64,000 nt of DNA from Halopolyspora algeriensis (GCF_003337235.1 NZ_QPJC01000004.1:1-64000); one strand, 5' to 3'; shown: positions 17,169-25,638, counted from the first letter of the stretch. The notes: generated by a model from the letters alone, not told the origin. Translations and numbers: made by a program.

Positions 17169-18580
17169 GCAAGGTCCTTTCCGAATTGACGAATACAGGA
17201 GTTGCCGCCTCCGGTCCCGGGCGCTGCCTGCCCACCCGGCGACATCACCGCACCGCGCGAATCTCCCGCGCGACCCGGGCGGTATGCGGGTTGTTGCCGG
17301 CGAGGCGAGCGCGCGGAGCGGCTGAACGGGCGTGTCACGGCACGCCATCCCATCCGCACGCACATCAGGCCGAACGGCGCCAGGTCGTCCCGCGCGAACC
17401 ACGCCGACTCGTCCACCCCGCGCAGCGAGGCGGCCCAGTCCTTCAGCCCGATTCGGCCGCTGCGCCAGTCGCCGAATGCCGCGATGGGGTCGTAGTTCTC
17501 CACCAGGAACCGTCGACCGACGACTGGATCGCCGTCGGGAACGGCCTGACCGGTCAGATCGAGATAGGCCGCCACGGCCACGTCGATGCCGGCCCGGTCC
17601 CGCAACAGGCGGAACTGCGCTCCGATGCGGGGGTTGAAGTCCAGCAACTTGTACTGGCCGTCGCGCTCGTCCCGGCGCCAGTCCAGGTCCACGATCCCCC
17701 GGAAGGACAGCCGGGCCAGGACGTCCGTGGCTTGCCGCCGCAGGACCGGGTTGTCGGCACACCGCCCGAGACTGGTCAACCCCGCCTGTGCCGGGTAGGA
17801 ACGTTCCTTGACTCCGGTGAATGCGGGCAGGCAGGTCGAATCCGCGGCACAGTAGCCGTGGAAGAACCAGTCGCTGCCCGGACCGCCCGGCAAGTACTCC
17901 TGCAGCATCAATGCAGCACCGCCTGCCCGGTCACAGGCTCTGCGCAGTGCGGACAGTTCCTGCCCGCCGCGCACGATCGTGGTGCTGCGGACCCCGGAGG
18001 CAGCAGGGCTGCGCCAGGGCGCGGCGAGTTTGGCGACCAGCGGAAATCCCACTTGCGCGGCGAAGGACAGCATCTCGCCCCACGAGTCGGTGAGCACGGT
18101 CAGCGGACGAGGCAGGTCCCATTCTTCGCACAGCCGGTGCAGCGAATCCTTCCCGGCAACGATGCGCGGGAGATCCCGCGCGAGTGCGGGCAGGCGGAAC
18201 CACGGACGCAGCCTGTCGGCATGCTCGGCCAGCAGGATCGCACCGGCATCGTCCGTGGGCAGCAGCACCGAGCGGTGCCCGATACGCTCGGCCAGGCGGG
18301 CGAGACCGTCCAGCACCCGGTCGGGGTCGGCCGCCTCGGGGCGCCACAGCCAGCGGCCGTGCAGGTAGCGGGAATGTGCCGCCGGTGCCAGCGCATCCTC
18401 GTGCACCCCGTACACCGGCACGCCGAGACGCCCGAGACTGCGGATCACTCCCAACCCGCCGTGGTGGAACACGTTCGGGTCGAGCTTGAGCACCACCGCC
18501 GCCGCGGTGGTGTCGAATCCGGCCCCGGAGGGGCAAGTGGTGCTGCCGGGAGAGCTGCTCGTCCCGCTGTGTGTGGCCAC
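17165..18580 (-). CDS. ATP-grasp ligase of the exopolysaccharide cluster
   Basis: About 471 residues with an ATP-grasp fold. An N-terminal pre-ATP domain contains VIRSLGRLGVPVYGVHED and VLLPTDDAGAILLAEHADRL. The ATP-binding region has a lysine in GKDSLHRLC and FPLVAKLAAPW. Metal-binding acids are seen in LMLQEYLPGGPGSDWFFHGYC, IVDLDWRRD and KLLDFNPRIG, the D-x-NPR motif. Such enzymes join a carboxylate to an amine or thiol via an acyl phosphate. GTG 18580 is chosen for its GAGGGGA site. It overlaps the flavoprotein gene by 4 bp. Together they suggest an amino acid or amide decoration of the polymer. The C-terminal 60 residues are low-complexity. Confidence 0.85.
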   Translation of the reverse strand: MATHSGTSSSPGSTTCPSGAGFDTTAAAVVLKLDPNVFHHGGLGVIRSLGRLGVPVYGVHEDALAPAAHSRYLHGRWLWRPEAADPDRVLDGLARLAERIGHRSVLLPTDDAGAILLAEHADRLRPWFRLPALARDLPRIVAGKDSLHRLCEEWDLPRPLTVLTDSWGEMLSFAAQVGFPLVAKLAAPWRSPAASGVRSTTIVRGGQELSALRRACDRAGGAALMLQEYLPGGPGSDWFFHGYCAADSTCLPAFTGVKERSYPAQAGLTSLGRCADNPVLRRQATDVLARLSFRGIVDLDWRRDERDGQYKLLDFNPRIGAQFRLLRDRAGIDVAVAAYLDLTGQAVPDGDPVVGRRFLVENYDPIAAFGDWRSGRIGLKDWAASLRGVDESAWFARDDLAPFGLMCVRMGWRAVTRPFSRSARSPRRQQPAYRPGRAGDSRGAVMSPGGQAAPGTGGGNSCIRQFGKDLA

Positions 18581-18590
18581 TGCGGTCCCC

Positions 18591-19952
18591 TCAGACGAGC
18601 TGCCGGTGTGGTACGAGGTCGAACCGGTAGGTCGCATCCAGCACGCGTGCGCAGTCACGCACCCAGCGGTAGTCGATCTCCGGATGCACCGTGTGGATCA
18701 CAGCCAGGTCCCATTGCCGGGCATCGGGTGCTTCCTGGTTGGTGAGCCGGGTTCCGTCCTGCAGTGGGACGTGCGGCAGCAACGGATCGTGATAAGCGAC
18801 GTGGACACCGTGCCGGGCGAGGCCGGACAGGATCGGCAGTGCGGGAGACTCCCGCAGATCACGCACTCCCGCCTTGTAGCTGACCCCCACGAGAAGCACC
18901 CGCGCTCTCGCCGGCTCCACGTCCGCCTCGGCGAGTACCTGCAGCGCTCGCTCCACGACGCGTTCGGGACGCCGTTCGATCGAGCGCATGGTCTGCTCGA
19001 TCAGCGGCGCGGCTTGCTCGTGCTGCCGCAGCTGCCACAGCAGGTAGTGCGGGTCGCACGGGATGCAGTGCCCGCCCACGCCGGGTCCGGGGAAGCCCGC
19101 GAGAAAACCGTACGGTTTCGTCCCGGCCGCGAGGGTCACCTCGATCGGGTCCAGACCGAAGTGGGCACAGATGTCGGAGAACTCGTTGGCCAGAGCCAGC
19201 GTGACAGCGCGGAAGATGTTCTCGTACAGCTTGGTCAGCTCCGCCGCTTCCGGGGAACCGACCAGGTAGACCGAGTCGGTCACGTTCTCGATCACCGAGG
19301 CCGCCCGCGTGGCGCAGGCCGCGGTCGCCCCGCCCACGATCCGCGGCGTCCGGCTGTGGTGATGCTCCGGATTGCCGGGATCGATCCGCTCCGGGCTGAA
19401 TGCGACATGCACGTCGGTGCCGACGGTCAGACCCCGCTGTTCGAGCGGTTCGGTGAGCAGGCTGCGGGTGGTACCCACGAAACTCGTCGAGGTGAGGATG
19501 ATCGTCTGCCCCTGGTGAGCGTGGGCCACCACGGTTGCGCAGGCCTGGTTCAAGGCCATCGGGTCCGGCGTGTGCTGCTCGTCCACCGGGGTGGGAACGC
19601 AGATGATGACCGCATCGGCCTCGCCGAGTACGGCGGGGTCTCCGGTCAGCCGCAGGCCGCCCGCTGCGACCGCGTCCACCAGCCTGGCCTGCTCGCACTC
19701 GGGCAGATCCACCTCACCTCGCTCGATGGCGGCCAGCCGGCTGTCGCTGGTGTCGATGCCGGTAACGTGCAGTGCTGCCTCGCACAGGCCGAACGCCGTG
19801 GGCAACCCGACGTATCCCAGCCCCACCACGGCCACCGAATCCACTGCGGACCAGCCCCGACCGGGCACGTCTGCCGGTGAGTACGCCACCAGCCTCTCGC
19901 GCAGATGATGCTCGCGACCATTGACCGCAAGTGCGAGTGAAGTCTCGGTCAC
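18591..19952 (-). CDS. Nucleotide-sugar dehydrogenase (UDP-glucose / UDP-ManNAc 6-dehydrogenase family)
   Basis: About 453 residues. The NAD-binding motif VVGLGYVGLPTAFGL, CVPTPVDE, STSFVGTTR and the catalytic-cysteine motif GVGGHCIPCDP are all visible, with KLYENIFRAVTLALANE in the dimer helix. It oxidises a UDP-hexose at C6 to a uronic acid in two NAD-dependent steps. GTG 19952 has GGGGGAGG only a few bases upstream, so the exact start is less sure; the Rossmann motif begins about 35 residues in. It is followed after 10 bp by the ATP-grasp ligase, so a uronate carboxyl could be the ligase substrate. The sugar cannot be decided between Glc and HexNAc. Confidence 0.92.
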   Translation of the reverse strand: MTETSLALAVNGREHHLRERLVAYSPADVPGRGWSAVDSVAVVGLGYVGLPTAFGLCEAALHVTGIDTSDSRLAAIERGEVDLPECEQARLVDAVAAGGLRLTGDPAVLGEADAVIICVPTPVDEQHTPDPMALNQACATVVAHAHQGQTIILTSTSFVGTTRSLLTEPLEQRGLTVGTDVHVAFSPERIDPGNPEHHHSRTPRIVGGATAACATRAASVIENVTDSVYLVGSPEAAELTKLYENIFRAVTLALANEFSDICAHFGLDPIEVTLAAGTKPYGFLAGFPGPGVGGHCIPCDPHYLLWQLRQHEQAAPLIEQTMRSIERRPERVVERALQVLAEADVEPARARVLLVGVSYKAGVRDLRESPALPILSGLARHGVHVAYHDPLLPHVPLQDGTRLTNQEAPDARQWDLAVIHTVHPEIDYRWVRDCARVLDATYRFDLVPHRQLV

Positions 19953-20085
19953 TGCCTCCCCCTCGTGTCCGGCACACCGTCGAGCTCGGGGAAACAGTGA
20001 CATCGGCGGGCAGGTCCGGTCCTCCTGCAGCGGGGGGAGTGTGTCTACCCAGTACGCAGGAGATCGGGCCACACCGGCCGTGAAG

Positions 20086-20102
20086 GCGCGGTACTACCGC
20101 GC
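20086..20102. terminator. Hairpin at the end of the deacetylase gene
   Basis: GCGCGGTA and TACCGCGC form 8-bp arms around one base, overlapping the deacetylase stop codon. No T-run follows. It could attenuate transcription between the deacetylase and the dehydrogenase, which are separated by 141 bp. Confidence 0.4.
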
Positions 20103-20828
20103 GGTGCGACAGGTCAGTTCGTGCCGGACCCGCTTGGCGTGCAGGCGCAGCCCCCGGTCCCGCTCGCCCACATACGTGCGGGGCAGCGCGTGCCGGCCGG
20201 ACAGTGCCGAGCGCCAGATGCCGCAGCCGTAGTCGTATCCGGCGGCCTGCACGGCCTCGATCACCCGTTCGTTCACGTCACCGTACGGATAGCAGAAACC
20301 CGGCACGGGCCGGTCGGTGATGCGCTCCAGCACGGTGCGGCTGTGCTGCACCTCGTCGAGCAGTGCCGCCTCGGTGACCGAGCCCAGCGGCCGATGCAGC
20401 ATCCCGTGGGATCCGATCTCCATGCCGCTGTCGGCGGCCCGACGCACCTCTTGTTCGGTCATCAGCGCTTTGCGGGGCCCCTCCGGATCCCACGCATTGT
20501 GCCCGCCCAGCCGGTCGGCGAGGACGAACACCGTCGCGGTGAAGCCGTACCGGTGCAGAGTGGGAAGCACGGTCCGCGCGAAATCCGCGTACCCGTCGTC
20601 GAAGGTCAAGCCGACCAGACCACGGGAGCGTCCGGTTCGCTCGGCTGCCAGCAGCTCCCGCATCGAGGTCCCCCGCAGTCCGCGCCGGCGCAGCCACCGC
20701 AGCTGCTGTTCGAAACGCCGGGGAGACACGGTCACCCGGTACGGGTCCTGCGTGTACGGCGAAACCGAGTGATACATCAGCACGAGAGGGAACGTGCCGG
20801 TACTGCGGGTCCTGGTCGGCTGTGTCAC
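20094..20828 (-). CDS. Polysaccharide deacetylase (NodB-type, CE4)
   Basis: About 244 residues. NodB motifs: motif 1 LTFDDGYADF with the catalytic and metal Asp pair; motif 2 IGSHGMLHRPL with the HxxxH zinc ligands; motif 3 FCYPYGD. It has no clear signal peptide, so it is cytoplasmic or poorly predicted. CE4 enzymes remove N-acetyl groups from GlcNAc or O-acetyls from polymers. It is the first gene of the 13-gene cluster. The start is uncertain: GTG 20828 is favoured because the residues before it look random, and no strong ribosome site is seen. Confidence 0.87.
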   Translation of the reverse strand: MTQPTRTRSTGTFPLVLMYHSVSPYTQDPYRVTVSPRRFEQQLRWLRRRGLRGTSMRELLAAERTGRSRGLVGLTFDDGYADFARTVLPTLHRYGFTATVFVLADRLGGHNAWDPEGPRKALMTEQEVRRAADSGMEIGSHGMLHRPLGSVTEAALLDEVQHSRTVLERITDRPVPGFCYPYGDVNERVIEAVQAAGYDYGCGIWRSALSGRHALPRTYVGERDRGLRLHAKRVRHELTCRTAR

Positions 20829-20893
20829 GGTGGACCAATCCCATCGACGACATGTCCACACCGGACCCTACGACAGAACTCCCGGCGACGACT

Positions 20894-20918
20894 CCCGGCG
20901 ACGACTCCCGTCGCCGGG
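20894..20918 (-). terminator. Stem-loop after korB
   Basis: CCCGGCGACG pairs perfectly with CGTCGCCGGG (10-bp stem, 5-nt loop) just past the korB stop. A 13-bp unit ACTCCCGGCGACG is present in near-repeated form through this hairpin and just left of it. There is no U-tract, as is usual in actinomycetes. Confidence 0.6.
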
Positions 20919-20932
20919 GTACTGCCTCTCCG

Positions 20933-21994
20933 TCAGATGGTCCAGGTGTCGTTGCCGGTGAGCAGACCCTGCAGGTCGGGCGGGTTGGCCTCGGCGGCCT
21001 GGCGGGTCTGGGCCCGGGCCTGATCGTCGTAGGTGGGCCGGGGTGCGGCCCGGAAGATGCCGGTGACCGTGGGGTTGAGGTCCTGGCCACCGAGGCGGGA
21101 CAGCGCGAAGGCCTGGGCGGTGTCGACGGCCTCGGCGTCGTGGACCACGATGTCGTCCTCGCCGACCTCGTCGAGTTTGGCCACCTGCAGCTGGCCCTGG
21201 CCGTCACGGACGACACCGTAGCGCTCGTCGTCGGGGCCGAAGGTGATCGGCTGCCCGTGGGTCAGCGGGATGAGGCGGCGCTGCTTGTCGTCGCTGTCCT
21301 TGAGCACGTCGAAGGCGCCGTCGTTGAAGATCGGGCAGTTCTGGTAGATCTCGACCACCGCACTGCCCCGGTGCTGCGCGGCGGCGGTGAGCACTTCGGT
21401 CAGGCCTTTGCGGTCGGAGTCCAGCGCCCGACCGACGAACGAGGCTTCGGCACCCAACGCGAGCGAGACCGGGTTGAACGGGGTGTCCAGCGAGCCGACC
21501 GGGGTGGACTTGGTGACCATGCCCTGATCACTGGTCGGCGAGTACTGGCCCTTGGTCAACCCGTAGATGCGGTTGTTGAACAGCAGGATCTTGAGGTTGA
21601 CGTTGCGCCGCAGCGCATGAATCAGGTGGTTGCCGCCGATGGACAGCGCGTCGCCGTCACCGGTGACCACCCACACCGACAGGTCGGGGCGGGTGGTGGC
21701 CAGCCCGGTGGCGATCGTCGGCGCGCGACCGTGGATGGAGTGCATGCCGTAGGTGTTCATGTAGTACGGGAACCGGCTCGAGCAGCCGATGCCGGACACG
21801 AACACGAGGTTCTCGCGCTTGAGACCCAGCTCGGGCAGGAACGCCTGGATGGTGTTGAGCACGACGTAGTCGCCGCACCCGGGGCACCAGCGCACCTCCT
21901 GATCGGACTTGTAGTCCTTGGCTTTCTGCTGCTCGTCGGTGGTCGGCACATTGTCCAATCCACCGAGGGCGGGCAGACCCAGATCGGTCGTCAC
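20933..21994 (-). CDS. korB: 2-oxoacid:ferredoxin oxidoreductase, beta subunit
   Basis: A 353-residue ThDP-binding subunit. It shows the Fe-S cysteines WCPGCGDY and GIGCSSRFPYY, the ThDP motif VTGDGDALSIGGNHLIHALRRN with NNRIYGLTKGQYSPTS, and the actinobacterial KorB C-terminus. With KorA it decarboxylates 2-oxoglutarate (or a related 2-oxoacid) to the acyl-CoA and reduces ferredoxin. The start ATG overlaps the korA stop by 4 bp. This anaerobic-type but oxygen-tolerant enzyme is common in actinomycetes beside or instead of the usual 2-oxoglutarate dehydrogenase. Confidence 0.96.
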   Translation of the reverse strand: MTTDLGLPALGGLDNVPTTDEQQKAKDYKSDQEVRWCPGCGDYVVLNTIQAFLPELGLKRENLVFVSGIGCSSRFPYYMNTYGMHSIHGRAPTIATGLATTRPDLSVWVVTGDGDALSIGGNHLIHALRRNVNLKILLFNNRIYGLTKGQYSPTSDQGMVTKSTPVGSLDTPFNPVSLALGAEASFVGRALDSDRKGLTEVLTAAAQHRGSAVVEIYQNCPIFNDGAFDVLKDSDDKQRRLIPLTHGQPITFGPDDERYGVVRDGQGQLQVAKLDEVGEDDIVVHDAEAVDTAQAFALSRLGGQDLNPTVTGIFRAAPRPTYDDQARAQTRQAAEANPPDLQGLLTGNDTWTI

Positions 21995-23904
21995 GCTTCT
22001 ACCCCCTGCACGATGTCGGTGAGCACGTTTTCCAGCTCCTCTGCCTGGAAGGGCAGGCCCGCCACCTTGGTGTAGGACTGCGCGTCGACCAGGTACCGGG
22101 ATCGCAGCAGCATCGCCAGCTGCCCCAGGTTCATCTCCGGCACCACAACCCGGTCGTAGGCATGCAGGATCTCGCCGAGGTTGGCGGGCATGGGATTCAG
22201 ATACCGCAGGTGCGCCTGCGCGATCGCGTGGCCGTTGCTGCGCAGCCGGCGACAGGCTGCCCCGATCGGCCCGTAGGGCGATCCCCAGCCGAGCACCAGC
22301 ACCCGGGCCTGCCCCGACGGGTCGTCGACAGCGAGGTCCGGCACGGACACGCCGTCGACCTTGCTCTGCCGCAGGCGCACCATCGTGTCGTGGTTGTCGG
22401 GATCGTAGGAGATGTTGCCCTTGCCGTCGGCCTTTTCCAGCCCGCCGACCCGGTGCTCGGTGCCCGGTGTGCCCGGGATCGCCCAGTCGCGAGCCAGGGT
22501 CTCGGGATCACGCAGATACGGCCAGAACTCCCCGGAACCGTCCGGCGCGTTGGGCTCGGTGGCAAACGACACCCGCAGGTCCGGCAGCTGGTCCACCTCG
22601 GGGATCAGCCACGGCTCGGAGCCGTTGGCCGTGGCCCCGTCCGACAGCAGCACCACCGGGGTGCGATAGGTCAACGCGATCCGGGCGGCCTCCAGGGCCA
22701 CCTCGAAGCAGTCCGCCGGTGAGCGCGGGGCGAGCACCGGCACCGGTGATTCCCCGTTGCGCCCGTACAGGGCCTGCAGCAGGTCGGCCTGCTCGGTCTT
22801 GGTCGGCATCCCCGTCGACGGGCCGCCCCGCTGGATGTCGCAGATCAGCAGCGGCAGCTCCAACGCCACCGCCAGCCCGATGGTCTCCGACTTCAACGCC
22901 AGCCCCGGCCCCGAGGTGGTGGTCACTCCCAGGCTGCCGCCGAACGAGGCCCCCAGTGCCGCCCCGATCCCGGCGATCTCGTCCTCGGCCTGGAAGGTGG
23001 TCACCCCGAAGTTCTTGTGCTTGGCCATCTCGTGCAGCACATCCGAGGCCGGGGTGATCGGGTAGCTGCCCAGAAACACCGGCAGCTCGCTGCGCTGCCC
23101 CGCGGCCACCAGACCGTAGGCCAGAGCCTGGTTCCCGGTGATCTGCCGATAGGTGCCCTGCGGCAGGGTGGCCGGGGCCACCTCGTAGCTCACCGCGAAC
23201 GACTCGGTGGTCTCGCCGTAGTTCCAGCCCGCCCGGAAGGCCAGCACATTGGCCTCGGCCAGCTGCGGTTTTTTGGCGAACTTCTCGCGCAGGAACTGCT
23301 CGGTGCCTTCCGTGGGGCGGGAATACATCCACGACAGCAACCCGAGCGCGAACATGTTCTTGGCTCGCTCGGCCTCCTTGCGCGACAGACCGGTCTCGGC
23401 CAGCGCACCCTTGGTCAGCTCGGCCATGGCCACCTCGTGGACCACGTACGGCTCGAGCTCGTAGGTCTCCAGCGGGCTGGTCTCATAGCCGACCTTTTTC
23501 AGGTTGCGCTTGGTGAACTCGTCGGTGTTGATCACCAGGGTGCCGCCACGCGGAAGATCGGCGATGTTGGCCTTCAGCGCCGCCGGGTTCATCGCCACCA
23601 GCACATCCGGGCGGTCCCCCGGTGTCAGGATGTCGTAGTCGGCGAAGTGCAGCTGGAAGCTGGACACACCCGGCAGCGTCCCCGCGGGTGCGCGAATCTC
23701 GGCCGGGTAGTTCGGCAACGTGGCCAGGTCATTGCCGAACGCCGCAGCTTCCGAGGTGAATCGGTCCCCTGTCAGTTGCATTCCGTCGCCGGAATCTCCC
23801 GCGAACCGGATCACCACGCGGTTGACCTTGCGGGTGTCCTGCGCAGCACCGGCCGTGCCGGCCCCCGCTTGTTCCGCGGGCCGATGCCCGTTCGTCGCTG
23901 TCAC
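21991..23904 (-). CDS. korA: 2-oxoacid:ferredoxin oxidoreductase, fused gamma-alpha subunit
   Basis: A 637-residue protein. The gamma domain comes first: VIRFAGDSGDGMQLTGDRF, then SFQLHFADYDILTPGD and VLVAMNPAALKAN. The alpha pyrimidine domain follows with GNQALAYGLVAAGQ, SYPITPASDVLHEMAK and QAEDEIAGIGAALGASF. The C-terminal region has VLVLGWGSPYGPI. This gamma-alpha fusion is the standard actinobacterial KorA. The GTG at 23904 has AAGGGA about 10 nt upstream. It is the first gene of a two-gene operon with korB. A CTACCGGTAG palindrome lies 134 bp upstream of the start. Confidence 0.96.
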   Translation of the reverse strand: MTATNGHRPAEQAGAGTAGAAQDTRKVNRVVIRFAGDSGDGMQLTGDRFTSEAAAFGNDLATLPNYPAEIRAPAGTLPGVSSFQLHFADYDILTPGDRPDVLVAMNPAALKANIADLPRGGTLVINTDEFTKRNLKKVGYETSPLETYELEPYVVHEVAMAELTKGALAETGLSRKEAERAKNMFALGLLSWMYSRPTEGTEQFLREKFAKKPQLAEANVLAFRAGWNYGETTESFAVSYEVAPATLPQGTYRQITGNQALAYGLVAAGQRSELPVFLGSYPITPASDVLHEMAKHKNFGVTTFQAEDEIAGIGAALGASFGGSLGVTTTSGPGLALKSETIGLAVALELPLLICDIQRGGPSTGMPTKTEQADLLQALYGRNGESPVPVLAPRSPADCFEVALEAARIALTYRTPVVLLSDGATANGSEPWLIPEVDQLPDLRVSFATEPNAPDGSGEFWPYLRDPETLARDWAIPGTPGTEHRVGGLEKADGKGNISYDPDNHDTMVRLRQSKVDGVSVPDLAVDDPSGQARVLVLGWGSPYGPIGAACRRLRSNGHAIAQAHLRYLNPMPANLGEILHAYDRVVVPEMNLGQLAMLLRSRYLVDAQSYTKVAGLPFQAEELENVLTDIVQGVEA

Positions 23905-24411
23905 TTGACCAGTTCCCTTTCACCGTGCAGGGCAGCCCCGCATCCTGCAGCAGCGCAACCACTGCGGCTGTTTCGTACCGCGGGACGCGGCCACCGCTCA
24001 AGGCCGCCGATCACGCCACGTCCCGGCACAGAGCCTACTACCGGTAGCCGAAGCCCTTCGACCACTCGCCCATTCCCTGGGATGACACCGGGCAGCGATC
24101 CGCTGTGTCACCGTTCACCGTTGCGGTTCCGGCGACAGCGGCTCGACGATGAGCGGCACGGCGAATTCCCGCGAACGGGAAAACCCGCACGCACCTCTCT
24201 GCCCACCTGTTTTGTTCCGGCCATGCGGCCACGGAGCAGCACGGGAATCCGCTGTGGAGATATCATCCGATTCGGCTGTCGGCATTTTGCCCGCGCGAGC
24301 GACCGAAAACCGCGGTTGTGATGTAAACCATATTCATTGCCCGTACTGCGCGGTGACGCACCTCACCGGGCCGGTGGTTACCGCGTGGAGATCGGCCACA
24401 CCGCATCGAGG
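23905..24411. other. Intergenic region upstream of korA
   Basis: 507 bp with no supportable gene. It holds the perfect 10-bp palindrome CTACCGGTAG (24038-24047) and an inverted repeat TTCCCG-4 bp-CGGGAA (24166-24181). The first may be an operator for korAB. The part near 24250-24350 is richer in A/T. Confidence 0.5.
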
Positions 24412-25116
24412 TCATCCCGAGCGGGACGGGCGGCGGCAGACGTAGGTCCGCGCCGGGGGAAGGTTGCGCCACACGGTGCGTGTCGTGACGACCTCGTCGA
24501 ATGCCCGACCGAGACGGCGGCGGAACGAACGCGCACCGGGCATCCCCAGTGCATGGGCATAGGCGATGGTGGTGAATGCGCCGCCCGGGACGAGAACCCC
24601 GCCGACCTCCTCGAGAATGCGGGTCTGCGAGTCACCGGCGAACAGCGACCACGGCAAGCCACTGACCACCGCATCGACGGATTGCACACCCGCCTCGGTC
24701 AGGAGCTGTCCGAGTTGCTGGGCATCGCCCTGGATGACTTCCAGCCACGGCATGCTGGTGCGCAGGTGTTCGACCATGCCCGTGTCGAGTTCGACGGCAA
24801 TATGCCTGCCTGCGGCGGGCAACCGCTCGGCCACCGCTCCGCTCAGCGCACCGGTGCCCGGTCCGAGTTCCACCACCACCGGGTGGTCGGACGTGGGCAC
24901 CACTCTCGCCATTTCCCTGGCCAGTACCGGGGAACTGGGGATGACGGCGCCGACCGTGGACGGCTCCCGCAGCGCTCTGCGCACGAACGTGCGGTACTCG
25001 CTCCACACGGACCGGGAGCCCCCCTTCGCCGCAGCGCCGACGGCTTCCGGCGAACCGGCGGGTTGGCGGGACTGCATCTCGGTCCACTGCTCGTTGGGCT
25101 GCTGCGGTGCGCTCAC
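24412..25116 (-). CDS. SAM-dependent methyltransferase, phospholipid N-methyltransferase-like
   Basis: A 234-residue methyltransferase. SAM motif I is VVVELGPGTGALSGAVAERL, followed by IAVELDTGMVEHL and VIQGDAQQLGQLL. The FVRRALREPSTVGAVIPSSPVLAREM start is typical of the PmtA / rRNA-adenine-dimethylase-like family that methylates phosphatidylethanolamine. The VSGLPWSLF motif stands where the family has a conserved S-G/N-L-P-W-S. GTG 25116 has AGAAGG upstream. It probably acts at the cytoplasmic membrane face, but a phospholipid substrate is inferred from family only. Confidence 0.8.
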   Translation of the reverse strand: MSAPQQPNEQWTEMQSRQPAGSPEAVGAAAKGGSRSVWSEYRTFVRRALREPSTVGAVIPSSPVLAREMARVVPTSDHPVVVELGPGTGALSGAVAERLPAAGRHIAVELDTGMVEHLRTSMPWLEVIQGDAQQLGQLLTEAGVQSVDAVVSGLPWSLFAGDSQTRILEEVGGVLVPGGAFTTIAYAHALGMPGARSFRRRLGRAFDEVVTTRTVWRNLPPARTYVCRRPSRSG

Positions 25117-25349
25117 GGTTGCCTTCTCGATCGGGGGTCTGACGTTCACAGCGTATCTGCCCCCCGGACCGGCCCACATCCGCCTCGGCGACGAAGACAG
25201 CTCCGCACGCGAAAAGGCACCCGTCGGCCCACCGGAGTCCGAGTCCCGGCGAGCACGACAAAAACAAAAATCGCGTCGGGTAACGAAGAAACGAAGACCG
25301 ACGATAAAACAACGGGCCGGGTTTTTCTCGAAAAATCACCGGAAAAATC

Positions 25350-25377
25350 GGTGCACCGGCACATTCCGGTGCACCGG
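25350..25377. promoter_or_regulatory. Two copies of the palindrome CGGTGCACCG
   Basis: Perfect 10-bp palindromes at 25350-25359 and 25367-25376, 17 bp apart, the second extended to 12 bp. The spacing and repetition suggest an operator pair, or an alternative long hairpin formed by the two copies. Confidence 0.4.
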
Positions 25378-25380
25378 GTT

Positions 25381-25411
25381 CACGGGCTTGCCCGACGAAA
25401 GCAAGCCCGTG
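25381..25411 (-). terminator. Stem-loop after the 50-residue membrane protein
   Basis: CACGGGCTTG pairs perfectly with CAAGCCCGTG (10-bp stem, 11-nt loop), starting 7 bp past the stop codon of the small gene at 25419. There is no U-tract. Confidence 0.65.
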
Positions 25412-25418
25412 TGCCTCG

Positions 25419-25571
25419 TCAGGCCGGCTGTTCGGGCAACGGCGTGGCCGGTTGCCCGAGTTCCTGCTCAGCGGTTTCCGTCGGGGATTGCCGTACCCAC
25501 GTGACCGCGGCACTTACCACCGCCAGCAGCACGACTGCCTCGCTCGTCAGAGTCACCCATACCGCTGCCAC
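25419..25571 (-). CDS. 50-residue single-span membrane protein, unknown function
   Basis: A short gene with a perfect AAGGAGG ribosome site 8 nt before the GTG at 25571. The product begins AAVWVTLTSEAVVLLAVVSAAVTWV, one hydrophobic helix of about 22 residues. A short hydrophilic tail, TETAEQELGQPATPLPEQPA, follows. A strong stem-loop lies directly after the stop. The combination of ribosome site, membrane helix and terminator argues for a real gene. It is divergent from the flavin monooxygenase at 25871 and lies upstream of the methyltransferase. I do not recognise the family; small regulatory or stabilising membrane proteins look like this. Confidence 0.7.
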   Translation of the reverse strand: MAAVWVTLTSEAVVLLAVVSAAVTWVRQSPTETAEQELGQPATPLPEQPA

Positions 25572-25614
25572 TGCCGTTGCCTCCTTTCTGCTTACCTTAC
25601 CCACCTCCGGTTCC

Positions 25615-25638
25615 CGCGCGCGCACGCGCGCACGCGCG
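25615..25638. repeat. 24-bp alternating purine-pyrimidine run
   Basis: An uninterrupted CG/CA alternation, the type of sequence that can adopt Z-DNA under negative supercoiling. It lies 44-67 bp upstream of the small membrane gene, in the divergent gap with the monooxygenase. Confidence 0.7.

Larger units (their letters stand above)
25117..25418. other. AT-rich gap with paired palindromes and hairpin
   Basis: 302 bp without a gene. The segment 25257-25350 is unusually rich in A-runs for this genome. It also contains two CGGTGCACCG palindromes and a strong hairpin, listed separately. Any promoter for the methyltransferase should lie here. Confidence 0.5.

Noticed and set aside
20085-20935. 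Mobile element ends from the repeats near korB
   Set aside because: The 13-bp repeats build a terminator hairpin; there is no transposase or target duplication.
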